DNA from: Desulfobacteraceae bacterium
GTDB taxonomy: Bacteria > Desulfobacterota > Desulfobacteria > Desulfobacterales > SURF-15
Direction of reading: 5' to 3'
Assembly (NCBI GenBank): GCA_003599475.1
Contig: QZKK01000030.1
Location: 1-20,253 of the forward strand
Length of the DNA stretch: 20,253 bases
Below, piece by piece: positions 1 to 7,285 of this stretch (positions are counted from its first letter, which is position 1; each line of letters begins with the position of its first letter). Position numbers and translations under genes: made by a program. The notes under the pieces are model-generated. The model was not told the origin of the DNA. It did not search any database and saw nothing but the letters and a program-made list of their open reading frames with translations.

Positions 1-161
1 GTTCAGGGGTTCAAAGGTTCAATGTTCAGAGGTTGAGAACCGCGCCGGTTTACAGGTTTTCAACCCTAAAACATTCGAGAACATCAAAAGTTTACTAGAA
101 TCTTAAGGCATTGAAATCAACCAACCTTTCAACCTTTTAACGCTGAACCTGTGAACGTTTA
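1..161. repeat. GTTCA-rich intergenic repeat tract
   Basis: The stretch downstream of the kinase gene is built of short imperfect direct repeats. GGTTCAAAGGTTCAATGTTC-type units occur in the first 40 bases, and two CAACCTTT units occur around 121-138. The segment 137-162 is repeated almost exactly at 2824-2849, on the other side of the kinase gene. No ORF or convincing terminator is seen here. Such GTTCA strings look like dispersed intergenic repeats rather than regulatory sites, but that reading is an inference. Confidence 0.5.
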
Positions 162-2447
162 CTATTTCTCCTTTTCGTCGGTTCCGGATTCCTGCTCCAG
201 AGCCTCGCGGACTTTTTGGGCCAGCACGGTTTTTGTGAAAGGCTTCTGAATGAAATGCACTCCCTGTCTTAAAACCCCGCGGTGGGCGATCACATCGGCC
301 GTATAACCGGACATATAGAGGCTTTTGATCCGGGGGCAGACGGCTGCGATCCGATCGATCAGCTCCCGGCCGTTCATCTCAGGCATCACCACATCGGTGA
401 TTAAAAGATCGATTGCCCCTGCGTGTGCTTCTGCATGTGCTTCGGCCAGCCGGATTGCCTCCGACGGTTTCCTGGCGGCAAGGACCGTATACCCCAGACG
501 CTCTAAAAGCATCCTGCCGAGCTTCAACACGGACTCCTCATCCTCTACGATCAATATCGTCTCCGTGCCTCCCCGGGGGATTATCGCCGTTTGCTCCACA
601 GGAGACTCGACGGATGCGGCTTCGAATCGGGGGATATAGATCCTGAAGATCGTCCCCCGTCCCGGCTCGCTGTCGACATCGATGAAGCCGTCGTTTTGTT
701 TGACGATGCCGTATACGGTCGAAAGTCCCAATCCGGTGCCGTTGCCCGCTTCCTTGGTGGTGAAGAAAGGCTCGAAGATGTTTGCGAGCGTCTTTTCGTC
801 CATGCCGGTCCCGCTGTCGCTTATCGAAAGGAGCACATAGTCGCCGGGAACGCAATCCGCATGTTCTGCACAAAAAGCTTCATCGAGAGTCACATTGTCC
901 GTATGGATGATCACCTTGCCTACGCCGGCGATCGCATCACGGGCGTTGACCATGAGATTTGCGAGAAGCTGGTCGACCTGCGAGGGGTCGATCATGACTT
1001 TCCAGAGTTTGTGGCCCGGCATCCAGACCAGGTCGATGTCCTCCCCGATGAGCCGGCGGAGCATCTTCAGCATGCTCTCCAACGTATCGTTCAGGTCAAG
1101 AACCACAGGGCTTACAACCTGCCTGCGGGCAAAAGCGAGAAGCTGCCGGACAAGGTCGACGGAGCGCTTCGCGGCAGACATCACCTCTTGCAGATCCTTT
1201 TGGACCGGATCCTGTGGGGCCAATTCCGTCAATGCCTGCTCCGTGTAGCCGATGATCACGCCCAGCATGTTGTTGAAATCGTGCGCCACCCCGCCCGCAA
1301 GCCTCCCGATGGATTCGAGCTTCTGTGCCCGGAGAAACTGCTCTTCGAGCTTTTTCTGCGCTTCCTCCGAACGCTTGCGTTCGGTGATATCGCGTGCAAA
1401 CCAAAATACCGTATTTTCAGTCAGCGGCGAGACTGTGCCGTCAAACCACACTTCCCTCTCTCCGATATTCAACTTGTACTCGAAATTGATCGATTGGCGG
1501 CTTTCCAAAGATCTCTTGATCTGGTGGATGATTTTATCCGAATCTTCTGCGGGAAGAATTTCATCGATCTTTTTTCCGATCAGCTCTTCCGAAGGCTGAT
1601 ACAAGTTCAAGGGGTTTGTCGGGGCGATTTTAATGTAACGGCCGTCTGCATCCAGCACCAGAACGACATCGGTCATTGCGGCAAACAGCGTGCGGAGTTC
1701 TTCCTCGGATTTTTGCAGCGCCTCCTCCGTACGTTTGCGCTCGGCCATCTCCCGTCTCAGATGCTCATTTGCGGTTCCAAGCTCCGCAGTCCGTTCCACG
1801 ATCCGCTGCTCAAGCTCTTCATTGAGCTGTTTCAATTCGATTTTAGCCTGCTTTAGCTTCGGGGTTTCGAGGACATCCCAATTTCCGTTGCGCATCGCGA
1901 TGGTAAGCTGGTGCGTGCGGGCCACGTCGAAGATCCTATCCGCGCTGGTACCGGCGAGCGGATACGTGCACAATACGATCATCCGCTGCCCGGCGATCAA
2001 CCGGTTGAGTTCTCCTTCGTATTCTGCAAAAGCCTTCCAATCCTTATCCGTCAGCCATGCTTCGATGCCGTTTACTCTCATTCCGTGGTAGCCGCGGTCC
2101 AGAGCCTTGTCCAGCTTCTCCTTCCAGGCATCTACGACCCGTCGCACGTCGAATTTGTCGTCTTTGAGATACCACTCCGAATGCTGAATAATCTCGATGT
2201 CTCCTGCCGTCAGGTGCCGGTCGGCTTCGGGAAAAGCTCCGATCAGCGCGTTTCTCGCCTCTTGCTTCGTCGGCGGGGGATCAAACACGATCCACATGCA
2301 GAATTCTTTGTTTTCCAGTCCTGCCTTGAAATAAGGGATCAGGATGTCGAGCATGTCTTTCCGGGTTTCGTAGAAATGGCAGAAGTGCGTCCCCCATGGA
2401 ACGTCGCCAACCATCTCGATTCCCGTCTTTCTCAATGCGTTTGTCAT
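162..2447 (-). CDS. MEDS-domain PAS hybrid sensor histidine kinase
   Basis: Cytoplasmic hybrid histidine kinase of 761 aa with no membrane segment. Residues about 10-185 resemble the MEDS domain (named after DcmR-type sensors of methanogens and methylotrophs), including the GTHFCHFYET start and the HGMRVNGIEAW stretch. A coiled coil follows at about 196-250, then a PAS domain at about 250-356. The HisKA domain has the phospho-acceptor H389 in GGVAHDFNN. The HATPase has an N box (N501 in NARDA), a G1 box DSGTGM (544-549) and a G2 box GTGLGLS (570-576). The C-terminal receiver (about 630-755) has acidic residues near D636, phospho-acceptor D685 in LLITDVVMPEMNG, and K735. All catalytic residues are present. 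The start at 2447 has an AAAGGGGG Shine-Dalgarno 5 nt upstream. No response regulator or HPt gene is adjacent, so it is an orphan; its signal and output partner are unknown. Confidence 0.93.
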   Translation of the reverse strand: MTNALRKTGIEMVGDVPWGTHFCHFYETRKDMLDILIPYFKAGLENKEFCMWIVFDPPPTKQEARNALIGAFPEADRHLTAGDIEIIQHSEWYLKDDKFDVRRVVDAWKEKLDKALDRGYHGMRVNGIEAWLTDKDWKAFAEYEGELNRLIAGQRMIVLCTYPLAGTSADRIFDVARTHQLTIAMRNGNWDVLETPKLKQAKIELKQLNEELEQRIVERTAELGTANEHLRREMAERKRTEEALQKSEEELRTLFAAMTDVVLVLDADGRYIKIAPTNPLNLYQPSEELIGKKIDEILPAEDSDKIIHQIKRSLESRQSINFEYKLNIGEREVWFDGTVSPLTENTVFWFARDITERKRSEEAQKKLEEQFLRAQKLESIGRLAGGVAHDFNNMLGVIIGYTEQALTELAPQDPVQKDLQEVMSAAKRSVDLVRQLLAFARRQVVSPVVLDLNDTLESMLKMLRRLIGEDIDLVWMPGHKLWKVMIDPSQVDQLLANLMVNARDAIAGVGKVIIHTDNVTLDEAFCAEHADCVPGDYVLLSISDSGTGMDEKTLANIFEPFFTTKEAGNGTGLGLSTVYGIVKQNDGFIDVDSEPGRGTIFRIYIPRFEAASVESPVEQTAIIPRGGTETILIVEDEESVLKLGRMLLERLGYTVLAARKPSEAIRLAEAHAEAHAGAIDLLITDVVMPEMNGRELIDRIAAVCPRIKSLYMSGYTADVIAHRGVLRQGVHFIQKPFTKTVLAQKVREALEQESGTDEKEK

Positions 2448-2526
2448 AGCGGCCCCCTTTCGCTTTTCCCGGTGCTTTGCGAGGCACCGATCCCTTTATC
2501 GGGGCGATCTTAAAATTCGGCCAGGT

Positions 2527-2540
2527 TACGATGCATCGTA
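2527..2540. promoter_or_regulatory. Perfect 14-bp palindrome TACGATGCATCGTA
   Basis: TACGATGCATCGTA is a perfect palindrome centred about 86 nt upstream of the kinase start. After one T/T mismatch on each side it extends by GG/CC. It could be a dimeric-regulator site or a small cruciform. No regulator is identified. Confidence 0.35.
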
Positions 2541-2735
2541 TCCGAGGCATCCCTTCCAAATCGAACGCCGCTGTTGAAAAACGAACAAGCCGGAAATCGC
2601 GTCAAAGCGAAAAAGTACCTGTCACAGGAGTCGGATGTGCAAACCAAATCGGCGAGGATGAAGATCCAAACAGGAGCCGCAGAGAGGACAGAAGAGATTG
2701 AGTTTCCGGGGCAATTTCAGGTTCGCGTCCTACAT

Positions 2736-2757
2736 CATGAACGTTCATTCGTTCATG
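2736..2757. promoter_or_regulatory. TetR-operator-like inverted repeat
   Basis: The arms CATGAACG (2736-2743) and CGTTCATG (2750-2757) are an exact 8-bp inverted repeat separated by TTCATT. A nested perfect 12-bp palindrome ATGAACGTTCAT occupies 2737-2748. TGAAC/GTTCA half sites of this kind are common in operators of TetR-family regulators, including those of fatty-acid genes. The site lies just downstream of a leftward TTGACA promoter candidate, where a bound repressor would block transcription. No tetR gene is in the window. Confidence 0.45.
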
Positions 2758-2774
2758 CCGACACCTGTAATATC

Positions 2775-2805
2775 CATATAGATATGAAGCCCGTCTGATT
2801 GTCAA
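2775..2805 (-). promoter_or_regulatory. Leftward sigma70-type promoter candidate
   Basis: On the minus strand a consensus TTGACA lies at 2800-2805. A/T-rich -10 candidates are TCTATA (2777-2782, 17-bp spacer) or TATATG (2775-2780, 19-bp spacer). It points toward the kinase gene and toward the inverted repeat at 2736-2757. The -35 is strong and the -10 mediocre. Confidence 0.4.
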
Positions 2806-2823
2806 TCGAAATTGATGAACTCG

Positions 2824-2849
2824 TTAACGCTGAACCAGTGAACGGTTAC
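2824..2849 (+). repeat. 26-bp direct repeat, second copy
   Basis: This segment matches 137-162 at 24 of 26 positions, in the same orientation. The two copies sit on either side of the sensor-kinase gene and enclose about 2.69 kb. The core is TTAACGCTGAACC. Related CTGAAC strings also occur at 18029-18054, so a dispersed repeat family is a simpler explanation than a target-site duplication. Confidence 0.6.
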
Positions 2850-2879
2850 TCAAAAGGAGGTCTCTTTGGGGTATGGAGG

Positions 2880-4415
2880 CTATATCCAAGGCATTTCACC
2901 GGCTGCATTCCTTCCCGCGATCCGGCCGAAAACCATACATTCGCCGATGTTGCTCGCCCCCTGGTAGATGATCCCCCACATCGAACCCAGCTCACCGGCG
3001 CTGTAGAGCCTGGGAATAGGTCTTCCGAAGGCGTCCAGAACGCGGGCATGCGCATTCCGGCGGGGGCCGCCCTGTGTGTTGATGAGACATGGGAAAAGCG
3101 GCACGGCGTAAAAGGGAGAGATTTCAATCGGTGCGGACAGGACAGCCGGAGTCACATCCTTGTATGCGGGCTTCTCTTCCGCCTTGGATCGCACCGGTCG
3201 ATCGAACCGGGTATCCCGGCCCTTTTTTACATCCTCGTTCCATTCGCCAACCGTTTCTTCGAGCGCGACCGGGTTCATGTTGAGCTTTCCGGCCAGTTCG
3301 GCAAGGGTCGCCCCCTTTACGATCCAGCCTTTTTCGATCTCGGCACTGTTGTCTTTGCTCCATCGGTATTGCTCTCCGGCGGCCCCGAGCCCCGCTCTCC
3401 TGGAAATGGGACCCTGCATCCGGGCGGTTTCATCAAAGATCGCATAGCAGGGAATTCTCGGGTATTCCAGTCGGTGCGTATCATAGTGATCGACCGCCAG
3501 AAGCCCCGCATGGATTTCGATTGCCTGTTCATTGACAAATCTCCTGCCGCCTTTATCCACAAAAATGTGGCCCGGCGGAGCGATCGAAGCAAGAAATGCC
3601 GCCTCGAAGTCGGGCACTTTTATGCCGAGCGCGCACGATACCCCGTTCATATGCCACAGTGAAGCCCCCGCCTTTTGAGCCATCCGGATGCCGTCGCCCG
3701 TGTTCGCCGGGCTGCCGGATGCGTAGATGGGATATCCTTTGACGTGATTTTGAAGGGTTTTCGGATCGAATTCATATCCGCCTGTCGTCAAAATGACGGC
3801 GCGGTTCGCCCGGATAGCGACCTTTTTCCCCTCTTGCTCGACGAGTATACCGATGACCTCTCCCCGGTCTCCCGTGATCAGTTCTCTTGCCGGCGTACGG
3901 GTCAGGACGGGGATTTTTCGTTTTTCTTCTACGGCATAGGAAAGAAGGTGCCAGAGATTCCTGGCAAAAAGAGTCGCCCCCTTCCCCTTCCCTTCGACGA
4001 TATATTTATCCATCGACTCCGAGCCGGGGGCCTGGGGAAACCCCGCATGTCCATACGTATGGACCTCGATTCCTTCCTTCAATCCTTTCACCCACAAGAC
4101 ATTTTTGACGGCTTCTTCGGCAAAGGTCCGCACCATCTCTTCGTCTTTATCCGAATGGGAGAAATCGTAAAGGGCCGATAAATACCGGAAAGCATCCTCC
4201 GGATTCGACGGACAGAGAAAGCCCCCCATGGAGACGCGCGTATTGCCTCCACCGGTATCCATCTTCTCCAGGATGACAACCTGCGCCCCGGCATCGTGGG
4301 CGGAGATTGCGGCCGCAGCGCCCGCTCCGCCGTAACCGGCGATGACGACATCGGCTGTCCGGTCCCATTTCATTTCCGCACCGCCTTGGGCGGCCCTGCC
4401 CTCTGCGAATTTCAT
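2880..4415 (-). CDS. FAD-dependent fumarate reductase/KstD-type flavoprotein
   Basis: Soluble FAD_binding_2 family oxidoreductase of 511 aa. Relatives are fumarate reductase flavoprotein subunits, 3-ketosteroid dehydrogenases, urocanate reductase and tricarballylate dehydrogenase. The dinucleotide motif GYGGAGAAAA sits near residue 28, followed by an acidic residue (ILEKMD) and GGGNTRVSMGG. A GGRRFVNEQ segment near residue 290 matches the conserved proton-transfer region of the family. The C-terminal flavin cap has the typical VLDAFGRPIPRLYSAGELG and GASNIGECMVFGRIAG blocks. There is no Tat or Sec signal and no FMN-binding or heme domain, so the electron partner is separate. The start at 4415 is preferred because AGAGGA lies about 10 nt upstream; M15 (4373) is a weaker alternative. 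The substrate cannot be read from sequence. Neither neighbour suggests a pathway. Confidence 0.88.
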   Translation of the reverse strand: MKFAEGRAAQGGAEMKWDRTADVVIAGYGGAGAAAAISAHDAGAQVVILEKMDTGGGNTRVSMGGFLCPSNPEDAFRYLSALYDFSHSDKDEEMVRTFAEEAVKNVLWVKGLKEGIEVHTYGHAGFPQAPGSESMDKYIVEGKGKGATLFARNLWHLLSYAVEEKRKIPVLTRTPARELITGDRGEVIGILVEQEGKKVAIRANRAVILTTGGYEFDPKTLQNHVKGYPIYASGSPANTGDGIRMAQKAGASLWHMNGVSCALGIKVPDFEAAFLASIAPPGHIFVDKGGRRFVNEQAIEIHAGLLAVDHYDTHRLEYPRIPCYAIFDETARMQGPISRRAGLGAAGEQYRWSKDNSAEIEKGWIVKGATLAELAGKLNMNPVALEETVGEWNEDVKKGRDTRFDRPVRSKAEEKPAYKDVTPAVLSAPIEISPFYAVPLFPCLINTQGGPRRNAHARVLDAFGRPIPRLYSAGELGSMWGIIYQGASNIGECMVFGRIAGRNAAGEMPWI

Positions 4416-4752
4416 CGCTTGTCCATCCTCTTTTCTTTTGCTTGGAAGATTTCAGTAGATCGGATTTCGAGTATTTAGCCGTCCGGAACAGCAGCGGATT
4501 TCTCCCTCCTCCGGCCCCATCGCTTTGCATAAAAATGTAGACACAGATGGCAATGGAAAAAAGGAGACGGTGAACGAAGTCCCTATTTAAATACGATCCG
4601 TGTGTCAAGTTTAAAATTTGTTTCCGCAATTCTCCGGTTTCAGGGGCTTTTGGTACTTTGGTCCTTCGTCGGAGTGAGGTTCTATCGGCATTCTGCCGGT
4701 ATCCGGCCCCTGGAATGTCGTTTACATCGATCTGTGGAATCTGCGGATCGTT
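4416..4752. other. 337-bp gene-free region between flavoprotein and methyltransferase
   Basis: No credible gene. On the minus strand TTGACA at 4603-4608 stands 17 bp from TAGGGA (4580-4585), a weak promoter candidate for the flavoprotein with a leader of about 160 nt. Near 4688-4712 small GC-rich hairpins are possible (CGGCA/TGCCG and GCCGG/CCGGC) downstream of the methyltransferase stop. They lack a U run, so no terminator is called. Confidence 0.45.
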
Positions 4753-5718
4753 TCAGACCGTGATCCGCCAGCAGCGGTGGATGGTCTTTCTCTTGCTTGC
4801 GTAGTCTTCGGGGATGGTGAGCCTGGTGATTTCCCTTGCTTCGGAAACCTCCAACGGCTCAAGGCGAGGTTCGAAATCCTGGTGATTGGTCGAGAAAAAA
4901 ATTACACCCCCGCTTCTCATCACCCCGACGACTGCTTCCAGCAGCCTGGGGTGATCTCTTAAAACATCGAATTCATCCTTCCGGATGCGGGTCGTGGAAT
5001 AGGACGGCGGGTCTACCACGGCCAGATCGAAGGCCTTTCCCCTGCGCTTCGCATTCTTCAGGAAATCGAATGCATCCGCTTGCACCAGAAGGTTTCCTTC
5101 TTTGGCGATTCCGTTGAGCTCCAGGTTTTCCCCGGCCCACCGGAGTGCGTTATCCGATCGATCCACCGACACGGTGGTCCGGGCGCCCCCCTTTGCGGCA
5201 TAGCAGGTAAAAGCCCCCGTGTAGCAGTAGAGGTTGAGAAAATCACGCCCTGCGGCCCCCTCCCGGACGATCCGCCGCGTATTCCTGTGATCGGAAAAAA
5301 GTCCTGTATCGACATAGTCGTAAAGATTGACATAAAACTTCAGGTCCCGTTCGGAGACGACGAGCTTTTCATCGGTATGCGCGATCCGTTCGTACCGCTT
5401 CCCCTCCGTTTTTCCGGCACGCCGCTGCTTCAGATGGACTTTTTCCATGGGAAGCTCGAGCGCACGGGCGGCGGCCTCCCCCATCATCGGAAGCCATTCC
5501 GGCAACGATTGGCGCCTCATATACTCTCCGATGACCAGGTGCCCCGAATACCAGTCCACGACCGCACGAACCTCAGGGATATCCCAATCATACAGCCTGA
5601 AAACCTCGATGTTCTGCCTTGCGAAACGCTTGCGGAAGTGCTTGAAGCGTTTTTTTACGCGGTTTGCGAAAATCTCCCCTTGATACCTGAATTTTTCCGC
5701 TGTTTCCGGATCTATCAT
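4753..5718 (-). CDS. rlmK: Stand-alone RlmK-type 23S rRNA methyltransferase
   Basis: SAM-dependent methyltransferase closely matching the C-terminal RlmK domain of E. coli RlmKL, which makes m7G2069 in 23S rRNA. Shared landmarks are the opening FANRVKKRFKHFRKRF, the YVDTGLFSDHR stretch, motif I FLNLYCYTGAFT, the acidic VDRS, the DPPSYS catalytic motif and the closing IHRCWRIT. The THUMP and RlmL methyltransferase half of the E. coli fusion is absent. The open frame runs back to 5919, but homology begins just after M at 5718 (321 aa), with GAGGAGG upstream. ATG 5760 is an alternative that adds 14 residues. It is a single-gene unit. The family call is firm; the exact target nucleotide is an inference. 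Confidence 0.85.
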   Translation of the reverse strand: MIDPETAEKFRYQGEIFANRVKKRFKHFRKRFARQNIEVFRLYDWDIPEVRAVVDWYSGHLVIGEYMRRQSLPEWLPMMGEAAARALELPMEKVHLKQRRAGKTEGKRYERIAHTDEKLVVSERDLKFYVNLYDYVDTGLFSDHRNTRRIVREGAAGRDFLNLYCYTGAFTCYAAKGGARTTVSVDRSDNALRWAGENLELNGIAKEGNLLVQADAFDFLKNAKRRGKAFDLAVVDPPSYSTTRIRKDEFDVLRDHPRLLEAVVGVMRSGGVIFFSTNHQDFEPRLEPLEVSEAREITRLTIPEDYASKRKTIHRCWRITV

Positions 5719-5939
5719 CCTGAATGAACCCTGCCTCCTCGCCGGTTCGCCGATTCTCATTCCTGAGTCCTGCCCCAATATATCTGAAACGAACATAAAA
5801 TCATAGCCGGGGCATCTCCGCAGAAGGATTCGGGGCAACGAAGCACCAAAAACCGTGTACTTGAGGGAAGCTTCAATATGGGTACGGCACGTTTTTGGTC
5901 CCTTCTGCTCGAAAATCAACCGAGCGATTGAGAGATATG

Positions 5940-5968
5940 TTTACATTGTTGCCGTTTTACCGTACAAT
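5940..5968 (+). promoter_or_regulatory. Strong sigma70-type promoter for the AAA_14 ATPase
   Basis: TTTACA (5940-5945), a 17-bp spacer and TACAAT (5963-5968) match 5/6 at each box. The predicted start site, 6-8 nt after the -10 box, falls at about 5974-5976, directly at the ATG (5977). There is no Shine-Dalgarno in between, so the transcript would be leaderless or nearly so. Confidence 0.6.
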
Positions 5969-5976
5969 CCTGCAAT

Positions 5977-7155
5977 ATGATTAACAGAATTTGCAATCTG
6001 CCGGATTCTCAATCGTTCTTTCTTTTCGGCCCGCGCCAAACAGGAAAGAGCACCCTCGTCGATCTCATCTTCACCGGTAACGTATGGAAGATCGATCTGC
6101 TAATGACAGATCAATTCCTGAGGTATTCGAAGTATCCGGATCTGATGCGGCGGGAGGCCCTTGAGAAGATTGAACGAGAAGGCATCGGCAGGATCATCAT
6201 CGACGAGGTGCAAAGGGTACCGCAGCTTCTCAATGAAGTACACTACCTCATCGAGAAGACCGGCTGCCTGTTTGTCCTTACCGGTTCGAGCGCCCGCAAG
6301 ATGCGGCAAGGAGGGGTAAATCTCCTTGCAGGAAGAGCTGTACAAAGGCGGCTTTTTCCTTTCGTATGCCAGGAAATCGCGGACACCTTCGACCTCCGGG
6401 ATGTCCTCCGGTTCGGAACGCTCGCAGGGGTATATGGCCGAAGCCAGGAACAAAAAACCGATATCCTCCGGGCATACACGGAGACTTATCTCAAAGAAGA
6501 AATTCAGGCCGAAGGTCTGGTAAGGAACCTTGGGGGTTTCTCTCGTTTCCTCGATCTGGCGGCCAGTCAATTCGGAGAATTGATCAGTTTCACAGCGATC
6601 GGAAGGGAATGCCAGGTTCCCACCAGAACCGTACAGTCTTACTATGAAATCCTCGAGGACACGCTGATCGGTTTTCGCCTCATGCCTTGGGCAAAAAGCC
6701 TGAGGAAGCGCCTCGTTGCTCACTCAAAGTTCTATCTTTTTGATCTGGGAGTAACCAACAGCTTGAACCGGCAATTGACTGCCCCACCAGATCCGGTACT
6801 AACGGGCCGCTTATTCGAGCAGTTTATTATTTTGGAAACGCACCGGATGCTAAGCTACCTTCAAAGCGAAGCGAGTATTTACTTCTGGCGAACCAACCAT
6901 GGGGCCGAGGTTGATCTGATTATCGAAAAGCACGGCAAGCTCATCGGCGCTTTCGAAATCAAATCCGTAAGACACGTCACGGGTTCTCATCTGAGCGGAC
7001 TTCGCTCCTTTCGAGAAGACTACCCTAACGTCCCGCTCCATGTAGTTTCGCACGTCGACCATGCGTATCGAATCGAAGATGTCCTTGCCATGCCATGGAG
7101 TATGTTTCTGGAAAATCTGGAGGAGTACCTCGGCCATCCGGGCAGACCACTGTAG
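5977..7155 (+). CDS. AAA_14/DUF4143 ATPase with PD-(D/E)XK-like tail
   Basis: P-loop ATPase of 392 aa. The Walker A is GPRQTGKST (residues 18-26), the Walker B IIIDEVQ has D76/E77, and a sensor-1-like LTGSSARKM sits at 101-109. This is the AAA_14 domain. The DUF4143 region follows (about 190-380) with E311-x-D313 and E327-x-K329, a spacing that resembles the PD-(D/E)XK nuclease core. Length and domain order are normal for the family. Its cellular role is poorly defined and the proteins are patchily distributed among bacteria and archaea, often as accessory genes. The start aligns with the usual family N-terminus just before the P-loop. No Shine-Dalgarno precedes it, consistent with the promoter lying directly upstream. 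No antitoxin-like partner is adjacent. Confidence 0.92.
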   Translation: MINRICNLPDSQSFFLFGPRQTGKSTLVDLIFTGNVWKIDLLMTDQFLRYSKYPDLMRREALEKIEREGIGRIIIDEVQRVPQLLNEVHYLIEKTGCLFVLTGSSARKMRQGGVNLLAGRAVQRRLFPFVCQEIADTFDLRDVLRFGTLAGVYGRSQEQKTDILRAYTETYLKEEIQAEGLVRNLGGFSRFLDLAASQFGELISFTAIGRECQVPTRTVQSYYEILEDTLIGFRLMPWAKSLRKRLVAHSKFYLFDLGVTNSLNRQLTAPPDPVLTGRLFEQFIILETHRMLSYLQSEASIYFWRTNHGAEVDLIIEKHGKLIGAFEIKSVRHVTGSHLSGLRSFREDYPNVPLHVVSHVDHAYRIEDVLAMPWSMFLENLEEYLGHPGRPL

Positions 7156-7192
7156 CCATACTTGGAATCGGCGATGAATGTTTTCAATCCGC

Positions 7193-7222
7193 TTGACATC
7201 CGGCCCCCTCCTGCCGTATGAG
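7193..7222 (+). promoter_or_regulatory. Promoter candidate for the selenoprotein gene
   Basis: Consensus TTGACA (7193-7198), an 18-bp spacer and TATGAG (7217-7222, 4/6). Transcription would begin near 7229, giving a leader of about 57 nt before ATG 7286. Confidence 0.5.
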
Positions 7223-7228
7223 TTCCCG

Positions 7229-7248
7229 AACCGGCATAACCGGTTTTT
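7229..7248 (+). terminator. Small AACCGG/CCGGTT hairpin with T run
   Basis: The stem AACCGG (7229-7234) and CCGGTT (7240-7245) with loop CATAA is followed by TTT. It may terminate transcription of the ATPase gene. It also overlaps the predicted 5' end of the selenoprotein mRNA and could be a leader hairpin instead. The stem is only 6 bp, so the call is tentative. Confidence 0.35.
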
Positions 7249-7285
7249 ACGGTTTGAATCTGAATAGAAAGGAAACGATCTCCGC

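Larger units (their letters stand above)
2448..2879. other. 432-bp gene-free region upstream of the kinase
   Basis: No credible coding region. The short frames here lack family resemblance and ribosome sites. It holds a leftward promoter candidate (2775-2805), a TetR-operator-like inverted repeat (2736-2757), a perfect 14-bp palindrome (2527-2540) and a copy of the 137-162 repeat (2824-2849). If the promoter serves the kinase, the mRNA leader would be about 320 nt. Confidence 0.6.

Noticed and set aside
591..1856. A 421-codon open frame on the plus strand opposite the kinase gene
   Set aside because: It is antisense to well-recognised PAS/HisKA/HATPase domains, shows no family features, and reflects third-position GC bias.
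2602..2805. Possible remnant of a tetR-like gene behind the inverted repeat
   Set aside because: The minus-strand translation shows no helix-turn-helix or other TetR feature, so only the site itself is reported.
2799..3662. A 287-codon plus-strand frame opposite the flavoprotein
   Set aside because: Antisense to a clear FAD_binding_2 protein; composition is that of a shadow frame with many Pro/Arg.
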